Source: Thermoflexales bacterium (lineage in GTDB: Bacteria > Chloroflexota > Anaerolineae > B4-G1 > SLSP01). Taken from it: DNA of 50,269 nucleotides. Position numbers and translations under genes: made by a program. Under the pieces are notes generated by a model. It ran no database searches. It was not told the DNA's origin and saw only the letters and a list, made by a program, of their open reading frames with translations. Of the stretch, positions 36,915 to 45,621 are shown piece after piece. Position 1 is the stretch's first letter. The number at the start of each line of letters is the position of its first letter. The DNA lies in assembly GCA_007125545.1 (NCBI GenBank), contig SLDA01000262.1, forward strand, positions 1-50,269. The letters are read 5' to 3'.

Positions 36915-38444
36915 CTACTTAGCATACTCGACGGCGCGTGTCTCCCGGATAACGGTGACTTTGATTTGCCCAGGATATTCCATTGTCTCTTCGATCTTTC
37001 GCGCGACCTCGCGCGAAAGGCGCAGGCTCTCGAGATCATCAATCTCGCCCGGCCGCACGATAATCCGAATCTCGCGTCCAGCCTGAATCGCAAAACTCTC
37101 CTCGACACCGTTGAAGGAACGCGCGATATCTTCCAGGCTGCGAATGCGCTTGATGTAGTGCTCCAGACTCTCGCGGCGTGCGCCGGGCCGTGCACCTGAG
37201 ATCGCGTCAGCCACCTCGACGATGACCGACTCCAACGTCTGCTGTTCGGACTCGTGGTGGTGCGATTCGATACAGTTAACGACGTTAGCCGACACCCCAT
37301 AGCGTCGCGCCAAATCGGCGCCGATAGTTGCGTGGGTGCCCTCAATCTCAAAGTCCACCGCCTTGCCGATGTCGTGCAACAGCCCACCCATTCGTGCGAT
37401 TTCCGAGTTGGCACCGATTTCGGCCGCGAGCAAGCTAGACAGCTTGGCAACTTCGATCGCGTGCCCCAACTGATTTTGTCCGTAACTAGTACGGAAGTAG
37501 AGCCGCCCCAACAGCTTCATCAACTCCGGATGAAGATTGGGCACTTCAGCTTCGTAGACTGCGTGCTCAGCCTGCTCGCGCATGATCAGATCGACTTCCT
37601 TCTGGGCCTTCTCCAACACCTTCTCAATGCGCGCCGGATGGATGCGACCATCCGAAACAAGATAATGCATAGCTCGGGCGGCAGCCTCACGACGCACCGG
37701 ATTGAACGACGAAATCGTAATCAGTTCGGGTGTATCGTCGACAATGACATCCACACCCGCCTTCTGCTCGAAGACACGAATGTTGCGGCCTCCACGACCA
37801 ATGATCCGCCCCTTGAGCTCGTCACTGGGGATCTCTAGCGTCTTAGTTGTCAGCTCGGCAACCGGTTCGGATGCCAAACGCTGTATCGCTGTAATGATGA
37901 TTTCGCGAGCGCGCTGATCCGAAGTCTCGCGCGCACGTAACTCCTCTTCACGAATCACACGCGCCATGTCCTGACGTGTGTCCTGTGCAACCTGCTCCAA
38001 AACCACCTCGCGCGCCTCTTCGGTCGTCAGGTTAGCAATAGCCTGAAGCTCCGCCTGCCGCTGTTCCTCGACCTGCTCCAACTGATTCCACCGCTTGTCC
38101 ATGGTGCTCTGACGCTTATTGAGCTGCTGTTCGCGATTATCGATGCGCTCTTGTCGCGCATCGACCTGCTCCCGGCGCTTCTGAAGGCGGTCTTCCTCGC
38201 GACGCAACTTCTGATTACGCGTCTCCATCTCACCCTCAAGCTCTTCGCGAATTCTGATTGCATCGTCTTTGGCGTTCAGTACGATGTCGCGGGCTTGCTT
38301 CTCCGCTTCCTCCAGCAGGCGGGTGCGCATAGCTTCTAGATTACCCAACTCTTCCTGGAAGCGCTGCTGGCGGTACAAGTACCCTAGTACCCCACCTGCG
38401 GCCAATCCGATGATTAAAGCAATGACACTAATCAACCATTCCAT
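36915..38444 (-). CDS. rny: Ribonuclease Y
   Basis: A membrane-anchored endoribonuclease that starts mRNA decay. The 509-residue protein has an N-terminal membrane helix (residues 3-23), a long coiled coil (about 25-200), a KH domain with IIGRGGRNIRVFEQ, and an HD phosphohydrolase domain with GGLLHDIGKAVD. Length is typical (about 520). SD GGGGGAGG lies 5 nt before the ATG. The start lies 17 bp inside the recX end, so the two genes form one unit, an order often seen in Gram-positive-like genomes. Confidence 0.97.
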   Translation of the reverse strand: MEWLISVIALIIGLAAGGVLGYLYRQQRFQEELGNLEAMRTRLLEEAEKQARDIVLNAKDDAIRIREELEGEMETRNQKLRREEDRLQKRREQVDARQERIDNREQQLNKRQSTMDKRWNQLEQVEEQRQAELQAIANLTTEEAREVVLEQVAQDTRQDMARVIREEELRARETSDQRAREIIITAIQRLASEPVAELTTKTLEIPSDELKGRIIGRGGRNIRVFEQKAGVDVIVDDTPELITISSFNPVRREAAARAMHYLVSDGRIHPARIEKVLEKAQKEVDLIMREQAEHAVYEAEVPNLHPELMKLLGRLYFRTSYGQNQLGHAIEVAKLSSLLAAEIGANSEIARMGGLLHDIGKAVDFEIEGTHATIGADLARRYGVSANVVNCIESHHHESEQQTLESVIVEVADAISGARPGARRESLEHYIKRIRSLEDIARSFNGVEESFAIQAGREIRIIVRPGEIDDLESLRLSREVARKIEETMEYPGQIKVTVIRETRAVEYAK

Positions 38445-39090
38445 TCAAACCTCCCCCGCTAAGTCCGTCGTTTAGTTGTGGGAATTCCTGAGAAGCGAGA
38501 GTCTCCTGGATGAGTTCGTACGGGAAGCCACGCCGGGCCAGTCGCTGAAAGAGTCGCCGGCGGCATTCGTCCGGCGGAAGGTGCTGGAGACGCCGCAGTT
38601 GCTGCTGCGCAGCGGCACGTACAGCGGCCTCCTCATCATACTCATTCAGTGCATCTTCTATTGCATTCGAAGATAGGCCCTTCTGCCGTAACTCGTATTG
38701 GAGCATGCGCTTGCCCCTAGGTCGGAACCGGGCGCGGTTATCGCGCCAGTAACGAGCAAAGGCAGCATCGTCGATTAACCCAGCGTCCTCCAAACGAGTT
38801 ATTACTTCTGTCACGACAGCCTCAGGAAATTCCTTCTCATCCAGATAACCGCGCAGCTCAGCTTCGCTGCGCGGCCGATAAGAAAGGTAGTCCAGAGCTC
38901 TGCCGTGCGCGCGCTCTAGCCCATCCGCAGCCTTCAACTCGGCGATGATCTCGTCCGACAGCCACTCCCCTACCTTGAGCTTCATGGCAACGAACCCGGC
39001 CAAGCCGAAAGCGAATTCATCATCCAGGTAAACACTCACTCGATCCTTGGACCGCTTCTGCGGTTCCAAGGACGTAACTGTACCGGCCAT
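38428..39090 (-). CDS. recX: Regulatory protein RecX
   Basis: A modulator of RecA filaments, 220 residues, mostly helical repeats. Typical segments are ALDYLSYRPRSEAELRGYL, VITRLEDAGLIDDAAFARYW and RGKRMLQYELRQKGLS. SD AAGGAA precedes the ATG. recA is not in the window. A terminator-like hairpin with a T run lies 22 nt upstream of the start codon, and the gene overlaps rny by 17 bp. Confidence 0.93.
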   Translation of the reverse strand: MAGTVTSLEPQKRSKDRVSVYLDDEFAFGLAGFVAMKLKVGEWLSDEIIAELKAADGLERAHGRALDYLSYRPRSEAELRGYLDEKEFPEAVVTEVITRLEDAGLIDDAAFARYWRDNRARFRPRGKRMLQYELRQKGLSSNAIEDALNEYDEEAAVRAAAQQQLRRLQHLPPDECRRRLFQRLARRGFPYELIQETLASQEFPQLNDGLSGGGLNGMVD

Positions 39091-39111
39091 CTTGTTCCTT
39101 CGGTTAGACGC

Positions 39112-39145
39112 AAAAAACGGCTAGGGCAGTGCACCCATAGCCGTT
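39112..39145 (-). terminator. Intrinsic terminator in the recX leader
   Basis: On the minus strand AACGGCTA-tGGG pairs with CCC-TAGCCGTT around a 7-nt loop, followed by a run of six T. The T run ends 22 nt before the recX ATG, so this element controls recX-rny or ends a small RNA transcribed from farther upstream. Confidence 0.75.
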
Positions 39146-39660
39146 GATCAACTAGGCTTAGACATGCCCAAGGATTCCGGCTTAACGGATATCCCTTGGC
39201 GCTTCTCGCATATACCTGGCTCGATCGCCAATGCGGCTATCGCCAAGTCTTCTATGTCAGAGCCATCTCGATTGTCATTAACACAACTGTAGGTTGCCCT
39301 ACAGTATGTGATACGCACAACAGCTAGCGCACCTACCGTACATCAGCCGCGTCTCGCCGGTCATTCACCGGATCGAGAACTCACAAGAGCGCCAGGAATT
39401 AGATTGAACGGAACTGTCAGCATCTGCTCCATCTTGAGTTCTACTGCAACCCAAGCTCCAATCATTCCTACGTAAAACACCCGAACGCTCGCGTCATTTC
39501 TAACTTATCTTAACTTCACCTATTTTACACTACTCTACAATAAAAGGAAGTCGGCAAAGACACTTGTACGAATCGCGTTTGCCGCGTGATGAACCCCTCT
39601 GCCGAAGCTTCCACGGCTTGGATACCAGAGGGCGCCGGGTTCGTAGGAAGCGTTTTATGC
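39146..39660. other. Intergenic region with a possible structured recX leader
   Basis: I see no coding gene here. On the minus strand, 39204-39155 can form a long hairpin (CCAAGG...CCTTGG enclosing TCCG/CGGA). ATAGCCG at 39240-39234 is complementary to CGGCTAT, the 5' arm of the downstream terminator. I cannot match it to a known riboswitch, RNase P, tmRNA, SRP RNA or 6S consensus from memory. The part beyond 39300 shows nothing. Confidence 0.45.
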
Positions 39661-39688
39661 TTGTCAATCCGATCCTTTTGTGTATAAT
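39661..39688 (+). promoter_or_regulatory. Promoter of tRNA-Thr
   Basis: TTGTCA (5/6), a 16-nt spacer and a perfect TATAAT, 41 nt before the mature tRNA 5' end. Confidence 0.75.
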
Positions 39689-39729
39689 ATGCGGCGCTGA
39701 GGTGAGAATGTGCATACCTTGGCCAGTGC

Positions 39730-39802
39730 GCCACCCTAGCTCAATCGGCAGAGCAGACGCTTCGTAAGCGCCAGGTTCTGGGTTCGATTCCCAGGGGTGG
39801 CT
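39730..39802 (+). tRNA. tRNA-Thr (anticodon CGU)
   Basis: A complete cloverleaf: acceptor GCCACCC/GGGTGGC, D stem GCTC/GAGC with an 8-nt loop, anticodon loop TTCGTAA, variable AGGTT, T stem CTGGG/CCCAG with loop TTCGATT, discriminator T. CCA is not encoded. The anticodon stem (GACGC/GCGCC) has one A-C mismatch at positions 28-42. It reads ACG codons. Confidence 0.95.
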
Positions 39803-39894
39803 CTCAGGAAACACCGCGAGACGAAAACTGAGGCTCGCCCCCACGTGTTGGGGTGTGTATGAAACATCGCCAGATCGTGCACGAGTATGGCACC

Positions 39895-39919
39895 AGCCCC
39901 GATCTATCGGGGCTTTTTT
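39895..39919 (+). terminator. Terminator downstream of tRNA-Thr
   Basis: AGCCCCGAT paired with ATCGGGGCT, then six T. It lies 92 nt after the tRNA; the stretch between contains a second small hairpin (CCCCCAC/GTTGGGG) and no gene that I can name. Confidence 0.85.
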
Positions 39920-40015
39920 GATTAAGGGACATCGACGTGATACTCTCTGCGCCGTGCGGGAAACGACGCGCAGGTGCGGGGAAATAAGTTTGATAGATCT
40001 TAAGGGACTTCTCTA

Positions 40016-41059
40016 GTGATGCAGGTCAGACGAATCGCGAATCGAATCTGGGAGGGACTAGCATCTCCAAGAACGACGCTTCTGATTCTTGTTGTTCTGT
40101 CCCTGACCCAGATCACGGCACTGGTCCTACCCCAGATACCGGTCTCCCCCTCTCAGAGCACAGCCTATACTCGTTGGCTGGCTGAGTTCCGCCTCCGACT
40201 GGGGCCGGAAACTGAGATGCTCGCTTCTCTGGGCTTGCTCACAGTGCGAACCGCACCTGGAATGCGTGTGATACTGGGCATTCTCGGGCTATTGGTTGCC
40301 GCCAATCTCGATGGCTTGCGCGAAGCCCGGCAGGATGGTGCGTCGTCTCGCGAGTTCGCCGGCTACGGGTTGCTTGCTTTGGGAGGTCTCCTCGTCATCG
40401 GGGGGTGGATGGCTCAGATGCTTTGGGGCTGGAAAGAGCCAGGCACTATCGTCTGGCCTGGCAGCCGCATCGAACTGGCCCAACACAGCTTGAGCCTCGA
40501 ACCGCCCACTGGTTTTCTCGGCATCTGGAACGACAAACCTGGCCTCTACGCGTTGAATCGTGGAAAACACACGGGGGTCGAGGTCGAAGCCAGGCGCGTG
40601 GATGAGCCCATGCTGCTGTTGCCCTCCGTGGATGAAGAACCCCAAGAGATGTTGCGTCTGACGCTTGCAGCCCAGGAGCCAGAGGCTTTCTTTGCCACCG
40701 AAGAAGCTACGCTCATCTTCCGACTCATTCGCATTCCCGGTGAGATACAGGTCCAGATCTACCGTAGTCCGAGTGGCGAGATCGTGGGAGAAACCGTGCT
40801 CTCCGGATCGGAGGAACCACGCGTCCTGATGGTGGATGATGCAGAAGTCACATTCACGCCTGTGGTGCTCCCCACTTTCGAGGTGATGTACAACCCCGGT
40901 GCTATGTTCGAAACTCTAGGGATGGTCTGCCTCGCCGCCGGAACCGTTCTTCGAATGAAGTTTCTCAAGACGAAGGGCCCGGCAGATTTCGAAGCCCTGG
41001 CGTCATCCGACGAAGCGGAAGATAGCGACTCCTTGGAAGTGGATCCTAAAGATGCATAG
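40016..41059 (+). CDS. ResB-like membrane protein
   Basis: A 347-residue membrane protein. There are hydrophobic helices at about 20-42, 80-100 and 115-140, a large hydrophilic domain (about 145-305) rich in strands, and a last helix (about 308-325) followed by an acidic tail. The opening LASPRTTLLILVVLSL and the membrane-extracytoplasmic-membrane plan recall ResB of cytochrome c maturation (system II), but conserved residues are few and no ResC/CcsA gene is adjacent, so this is a weak assignment. GTG at 40016 and ATG at 40019 are both possible starts, after AAGGGA. Confidence 0.55.
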   Translation: MMQVRRIANRIWEGLASPRTTLLILVVLSLTQITALVLPQIPVSPSQSTAYTRWLAEFRLRLGPETEMLASLGLLTVRTAPGMRVILGILGLLVAANLDGLREARQDGASSREFAGYGLLALGGLLVIGGWMAQMLWGWKEPGTIVWPGSRIELAQHSLSLEPPTGFLGIWNDKPGLYALNRGKHTGVEVEARRVDEPMLLLPSVDEEPQEMLRLTLAAQEPEAFFATEEATLIFRLIRIPGEIQVQIYRSPSGEIVGETVLSGSEEPRVLMVDDAEVTFTPVVLPTFEVMYNPGAMFETLGMVCLAAGTVLRMKFLKTKGPADFEALASSDEAEDSDSLEVDPKDA

Positions 41060-41069
41060 GGTAAGGCCA

Positions 41070-41092
41070 GGCGCAGATGCGAAGTCTGCGCC
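41070..41092. terminator. Hairpin after the ResB-like gene
   Basis: GGCGCAGA and TCTGCGCC form a perfect 8-bp stem with a 7-nt loop, 11 nt after the stop. There is no T run, so termination is uncertain. Confidence 0.4.
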
Positions 41093-41139
41093 ACATAACG
41101 TTGTCTGCGCCCTGCCACCTCAAGCTGGCTGCCTCAGAT

Positions 41140-41169
41140 CTGACAACAGGCAGCGAGCTATGGTATGGT
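41140..41169 (+). promoter_or_regulatory. Possible promoter of udk
   Basis: CTGACA (5/6), an 18-nt spacer and TATGGT (4/6), 20 nt before the GTG start of the uridine kinase gene. Confidence 0.4.
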
Positions 41170-41188
41170 CCATTGTAAGGAGTAGAGT

Positions 41189-41809
41189 GTGCAGATTGTA
41201 GTCATTGGGGTGGCAGGAGGCACAGGGTCAGGGAAGACAACCGTTGCCCATCGCGTTCTGGAGCGGGTGGGGGCTGATCATATCGCCTATATCCCGCACG
41301 ATGCCTACTACAAAGACCTTAGCGATCAACCTCAGGAAGTGAGCGCCGGCGTCAACTTCGACCATCCAGACTCACTCGAGAGCAGTTTGCTTGTCGAGCA
41401 TCTGCACCAGCTGCGCCAGGGCCAGCCGGTAGAGGTTCCTATTTACGATTTCACAACCCACTCTCGCACCAGCCGGACTCGGCGCGTCGCGCCGGCACCG
41501 ATTGTCTTGGTCGAGGGTATCTTGATTTTCGTCGAACCTCAGTTGCGGGATCAACTTGATGTCAAGATCTTCATCGACACTGATGCTGACCTGCGCTTCA
41601 TTCGCCGATTGCGGCGCGATATTATGGAGCGGGGTCGTTCCTTTGACTCAGTCATCGCACAGTACCTGAAGACAGTACGCCCCATGCATCTGGAGTTCGT
41701 GGAACCTAGCAAGCGCTATGCCGACGTCATTATACCGGAAGGCGGGTTCAACGAAGTCGCGATCGAGATGGTGGCCGCAAGAATACGAGGACTACTGGAG
41801 GAAGGCTAA
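41189..41809 (+). CDS. udk: Uridine kinase
   Basis: Phosphorylates uridine and cytidine in pyrimidine salvage. The 206-residue protein has Walker [15 protein letters not shown] at residues 7-20, [31 protein letters not shown], the strand VLVEGILIF, and [15 protein letters not shown]. It is typical in length and motif order. The GTG start has AAGGAG upstream. The next gene starts 1 nt after its stop. Confidence 0.95.
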   Translation: MQIVVIGVAGGTGSGKTTVAHRVLERVGADHIAYIPHDAYYKDLSDQPQEVSAGVNFDHPDSLESSLLVEHLHQLRQGQPVEVPIYDFTTHSRTSRTRRVAPAPIVLVEGILIFVEPQLRDQLDVKIFIDTDADLRFIRRLRRDIMERGRSFDSVIAQYLKTVRPMHLEFVEPSKRYADVIIPEGGFNEVAIEMVAARIRGLLEEG

Positions 41810-41810
41810 T

Positions 41811-42554
41811 ATGAGCAGGGGTTCCGAGCCTGTTGTTCGCGTTATTGTCCCCACGTACAATGAGAAGGAGAACCTGGAGCCGCTCGTCCAGCGTCTGCTC
41901 GCACTACCGATCGACCTTGGCGTGATTGTCGTCGACGATAACTCTCCAGACGGAACCGGCGAAATCGCCGATAGGCTAGCAGCAGAGTATAATGGCCGGG
42001 TACAAGTGCTGCATCGCTCGGGTAAGCTCGGGCTGGGTACCGCCTATGTGACCGGCTTCCAACAAGCCATTGCAGATAGTAGCAGTTTCATCATTACGAT
42101 GGATGCTGACTTCTCACATCCGCCGGAGCGGATTCCGGAACTGGTAGCGAAGACACAGAATGGCTACGACCTGGTCATTGGAAGCCGTTACGTACCAGGC
42201 GGGCGGGCTGTGGAATGCACCCTCCCGCGCAAAATACTTAGTTGGGGCGCCAACGTTTTCTTCGCGCGAACCTTGCTGAGCCTCAAGGCTCGCGATGCAA
42301 CCGCAGGGTTCCGGTGCTACCGGCGGGAGGTTCTGGAGTCGGTCGCCCTCGATCAGATTCTCTCAAACGGCTACTCATTTCTCATCGAACTGCTCTATCG
42401 CGTACAGCGGGCAGGCTGGCGCGTTGGGGAGATGCCGATTATCTTCCACAACCGGCAACAGGGCATCTCCAAAATCTCCAGGAGCGAGATCTACAAAGCT
42501 CTCTACACTGTCTTCCGCCTCTTCAGCGAACGCGTGACCACTCGACGCCGATGA
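41811..42554 (+). CDS. Glycosyltransferase family 2, polyprenol-phosphate mannose synthase-like
   Basis: A 247-residue GT-A glycosyltransferase resembling dolichol-phosphate mannose synthase (Dpm1). It has [47 protein letters not shown], the DxD-like [10 protein letters not shown] and IGSRYVPGG. There is no C-terminal membrane segment, as in the short Dpm1 forms. It would move mannose (or glucose) from a nucleotide sugar to polyprenyl phosphate at the inner face of the membrane. The ATG at 41811 has GGAGGAAGG upstream. The stop overlaps the next start (ATGA). Confidence 0.92.
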   Translation: MSRGSEPVVRVIVPTYNEKENLEPLVQRLLALPIDLGVIVVDDNSPDGTGEIADRLAAEYNGRVQVLHRSGKLGLGTAYVTGFQQAIADSSSFIITMDADFSHPPERIPELVAKTQNGYDLVIGSRYVPGGRAVECTLPRKILSWGANVFFARTLLSLKARDATAGFRCYRREVLESVALDQILSNGYSFLIELLYRVQRAGWRVGEMPIIFHNRQQGISKISRSEIYKALYTVFRLFSERVTTRRR

Positions 42555-43486
42555 ACACGACCCGAAAGACAGCCGGCAAGCCGGCATGCAACTTATGCGG
42601 CGCTGGCGATGCAGTAGAGATCATACCGGCGACTGTCCCTGATACGGCCCCCGCTAGTCCTAACCAAACCTATGCCTGCACCAGCATCGGGTACGGACAG
42701 CACGGTTCGATTGTACGCTGTCGGAGCTGCGGTCTTGTCTATGCTGTGCCCCGCGAACAGACGCAAAACGTCCTCGACTTCTACGCCGCAGTACAGGATC
42801 CCCTCTATGTCGCCGAGCGTGCCGGACGTATCCTCACGTTCGATCACCACCTCAAGCCTATGGAGCGCTTCACAGGTCCGGCAGGCGGACGCAAGCTCCT
42901 GGACGTAGGTGCGTATACGGGTGTGTTCGTTGAGATCGCAGCGCAGCATGGGTGGGACGCGTGGGGGATAGAGCCGAGCGCTTGGGCGATCGGCGAAGCT
43001 CAAAGCAACGGGCTGCAGATGATTCATGGCACCCTGGAAAGCGCACATTTACCGGAGGCAAGTTACAGCGTCGTGACTATGTGGGACGTAGTCGAGCACC
43101 TTACCGACCCCCTGGGAACCCTCCGTGCCGGCTGGCAGGCCCTCGAGCCGGGAGGATATCTGATCGTCCACACGATGGACCTCGATAGCCCCTTCGCGAA
43201 AGTGATGGGACGCCGTTGGCCCTGGTTTATGGAGATGCACCTCTATTACTTCTCTCGAAAGACGCTCCGGTTCATGCTAGAGAAGGCAGGCTTCTCTGTG
43301 AGCTGGATGGGTGCCCAGGGACGGTATCTCCACGCGGGGTATCTCAGCAGTCGAGTAAGCGCACTATTACCCCGAATCGGACGAGTTCTCGAATGGACGG
43401 TTGCGAAACTCGGGCTCACCAACCGCGCGCTGCGTGTCAATTTGGGTGATCTCTTCACCGTCTACGCCCGCAAACCGGAAACCTAA
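42551..43486 (+). CDS. SAM-dependent methyltransferase with N-terminal zinc-binding Cys pairs
   Basis: A 311-residue class I methyltransferase. Two CxxC pairs at the start (ACNLCGAGD and [10 protein letters not shown]) probably bind zinc. The Rossmann core has [20 protein letters not shown] (motif I), GIEPSAWAI (the acidic strand end), and [13 protein letters not shown] (motif IV). This plan is common in methyltransferases of polysaccharide clusters and in C-methyltransferase-like proteins. The ATG overlaps the stop of the glycosyltransferase gene by 4 bp, so a role in the same glycan or lipid-sugar pathway is likely. Acceptor unknown. Confidence 0.88.
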   Translation: MNTTRKTAGKPACNLCGAGDAVEIIPATVPDTAPASPNQTYACTSIGYGQHGSIVRCRSCGLVYAVPREQTQNVLDFYAAVQDPLYVAERAGRILTFDHHLKPMERFTGPAGGRKLLDVGAYTGVFVEIAAQHGWDAWGIEPSAWAIGEAQSNGLQMIHGTLESAHLPEASYSVVTMWDVVEHLTDPLGTLRAGWQALEPGGYLIVHTMDLDSPFAKVMGRRWPWFMEMHLYYFSRKTLRFMLEKAGFSVSWMGAQGRYLHAGYLSSRVSALLPRIGRVLEWTVAKLGLTNRALRVNLGDLFTVYARKPET

Positions 43487-43658
43487 GTCGTTCCCCCTCC
43501 AATTCTCCTAACGGACGTAAGAAGAAAATCCAACTCAAGCCACCCGCAAAGTCGCCTCGTTTGCACGTAGGATAGATGCGTAGGTTCGATCTCAAATATA
43601 TGCGACGTGTCGGAGGTCGCTATAGAGATGACCCCTGTCATCCGACGAGGAGTGGGAA

Positions 43659-44054
43659 ATGGATACAGTGATCGTACAGCAGGATAGTGAGTTCCGCGTT
43701 GCAGTTCAGGCCCAGTCAGAGGGTGAGGAGGAATTGCACCAAGTCATGCACATCCACGAGCTCTCACCGTACACAATGCTTCTCGTAAGCGTGGGACTGT
43801 GCACTACCGTGGTGCTTCACACTTACGCGCAGCACCATGGTATTGGCCTGGATCTGGCAGAGGTAACCGTCTCCTATCATCGGAAAGAGGAAGCGGATTC
43901 CAAATCAGGGAGGACTTATACGGAGTGGCTGGAAGAGAGCGTCCAGCTCGAGGGCGAGCTCTCGGACTCGCAGCGTGACCGGCTGGAGCACGTCGGGCAC
44001 CAATGCTCCATTCGGAAGATGCTGGAATCAGGTATTGAAGTTCGGGTTGCTTGA
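43659..44054 (+). CDS. OsmC-family protein
   Basis: A 131-residue protein of the OsmC/Ohr superfamily. It has SPYTMLLVSVGLCTTVVLHT with the first Cys on the central helix, AEVTVSYHRKEE, and the second Cys in GHQCSIRKML. This two-Cys pair is the thiol site of peroxide- or hydroperoxide-reducing OsmC/Ohr proteins. SD GAGGAGTGGG precedes the ATG. It stands alone; the 172 nt upstream hold no clear promoter. Confidence 0.9.
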   Translation: MDTVIVQQDSEFRVAVQAQSEGEEELHQVMHIHELSPYTMLLVSVGLCTTVVLHTYAQHHGIGLDLAEVTVSYHRKEEADSKSGRTYTEWLEESVQLEGELSDSQRDRLEHVGHQCSIRKMLESGIEVRVA

Positions 44055-44390
44055 GACGGTGCGACTCGCACCCGTAGTGGAGGATGTAACCAAACAGACG
44101 ATTGTTGTCGATGGCGGACAGACTCTGCCGGAATCTCGTGCCGCGATCTAGCTCCCGCCAAGCAGCGGACCGCAGTGTGAAGAGATTTGACGCACTGTAA
44201 CGCCGGATGCAGGCAGCCGTCGGAGGTGTGGAGCCAGATAAGCCTGTTCGATGGTTGTACAGCTTTTATCAAAGCGTATTCGTGTTTGTGCCGAACTCAA
44301 AGCCAGTTAGAATAGTGCGAGCAATGACATATACGCTATGTGTATGCGCCGAGAACGGAAGAACGTGATATTGTAACAGGGAGAGAACAG
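44055..44390. other. Intergenic region, 336 nt
   Basis: It contains a short hairpin just after the OsmC stop (GGTGCG/CGCACC, no T run) and, at its end, a promoter for the next gene (44286-44313). I see no gene between them. Confidence 0.55.
44286..44313 (+). promoter_or_regulatory. Promoter of the ferredoxin-fused aldo/keto reductase
   Basis: TTGTGC, a 16-nt spacer and TAGAAT (5/6), about 78 nt before the chosen TTG start. Confidence 0.5.
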
Positions 44391-45509
44391 TTGATCTACC
44401 GAACGCTTGGACGTACAGGACTCAAAGTCTCACAACTTGGCTTCGGCGCGATGCGCCTGCCTATGACCGAGGTGGACGGGAAACAGGTTGCGGACCGCGA
44501 GCTGGCAATTCCGATGATTCACCGTGCTTTTGAAGAAGGTCTGAACTATATCGATACTGCGGTCGGCTATCTCAATGAGGATAGCCAAAGAGTAGTGGGT
44601 GAGGCGCTGAAAGGTTGGCGCGAAAAGATCGTGGTCAGCACCAAGAATCCGTATTACGGCGATGAAGAAAAAGCCTGGTGGAAGAACCTCGAAGATAGCC
44701 TAGAGCGGCTGGATGTCAGCTACATCGACGTCTACAACCATCATGGCATCAACTGGGAGCGCTACGTCAATGATGTCGAGCCGCGAGTGAGCAAATGGAT
44801 GCTGAAAGCCAAGGAACAGGGCTTGATTCACCATATCTGCACCTCCTTTCACGATGACAATGAAGCGCTGAAACGCCTGGTCGATACAGGGTACTTTGAG
44901 TCGATCACCCTCCAGTACAATCTCCTCGACCAGAAACTCGCTGACGGCATCGCCTATGCTCACGCCAACAATGTTGGCGTCGTCGTGATGGGTCCGGTTG
45001 CGGGCGGACGGCTAGGCGGCCCGTCGGAGATCCTCACGGGACTTATTCCCGGTGTCGAGCGTGTTCCAGAACTGGCTTTACGGTTCGTCCTGGCAAATCC
45101 CGGCGTGACCCTGGCCCTCTCGGGCATGAGTACGCTTCAAATGGTCGAGGAAAACCTCGCAACGGCAGCCGACGAAATCAGCCTGACCGAGGAAGACCAG
45201 ACTATGATCGCGACACACATTCAGCAGCTAGCCGAGATGGAGAAACTTTACTGCACCGGCTGCAAGTACTGCCAGCCATGCCCCGAGGGTGTCAACATCC
45301 CGTACATTTTCGATATGTATAATCTGGGCAAGGTCTACGGCCTTTGGTCTGTGGCGCAGGAGAACTACGCAGCCTTTCCAGAACAGCAATGGCAAGGCGG
45401 AAAGCAGGCCGATGCTTGCATCGAATGTGGAATCTGCGAGGAGAAGTGCCCGCAGCACATCCAGATCCGCGAGCAACTGAAGGCAGCCCACGCCGCCCTG
45501 GCAAGCTAG
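44391..45509 (+). CDS. Aldo/keto reductase fused to a 2x[4Fe-4S] ferredoxin domain
   Basis: A 372-residue protein. The AKR barrel (about 1-285) has Asp and Tyr in YIDTAVGYLNED, Lys in VVSTKNPYYG, and His in DVYNHHGIN. The C-terminal part has two cysteine clusters, CTGCKYCQPCPEG (about 290) and CIECGICEEKCPQHI (about 350), able to hold two [4Fe-4S] clusters. The fusion is a known family of iron-sulfur aldo/keto reductases, probably exchanging electrons between a carbonyl substrate and ferredoxin-type carriers. I prefer the TTG at 44391 (AGGGAG 6 nt upstream) because similarity starts with IYRTLGRTGLKVS; a GTG at 44340 would add 17 residues. Confidence 0.92.
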   Translation: MIYRTLGRTGLKVSQLGFGAMRLPMTEVDGKQVADRELAIPMIHRAFEEGLNYIDTAVGYLNEDSQRVVGEALKGWREKIVVSTKNPYYGDEEKAWWKNLEDSLERLDVSYIDVYNHHGINWERYVNDVEPRVSKWMLKAKEQGLIHHICTSFHDDNEALKRLVDTGYFESITLQYNLLDQKLADGIAYAHANNVGVVVMGPVAGGRLGGPSEILTGLIPGVERVPELALRFVLANPGVTLALSGMSTLQMVEENLATAADEISLTEEDQTMIATHIQQLAEMEKLYCTGCKYCQPCPEGVNIPYIFDMYNLGKVYGLWSVAQENYAAFPEQQWQGGKQADACIECGICEEKCPQHIQIREQLKAAHAALAS

Positions 45510-45540
45510 CCGATCTCAGCCAGTAGGCCGGATTCCTTAT

Positions 45541-45571
45541 GGTCGCCGCGCCCTCTTATGACGCGGCGGCC
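45541..45571. terminator. Hairpin between converging genes
   Basis: GGTCGCCGCG paired with CGCGGCGGCC (one G-U) around an 11-nt loop, 31 nt after the reductase stop and 50 nt before the APP1-like stop. The flank is only weakly T-rich. Confidence 0.5.
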
Positions 45572-45621
45572 ATTCTACCCTCAACACGATGCCTCCCTTG
45601 GCTGGGAGGAACTGCCGCGAC

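Noticed and set aside
39525-39844. Minus-strand frames across the tRNA-Thr locus
   Set aside because: They run through the tRNA and its promoter and encode nothing recognisable.
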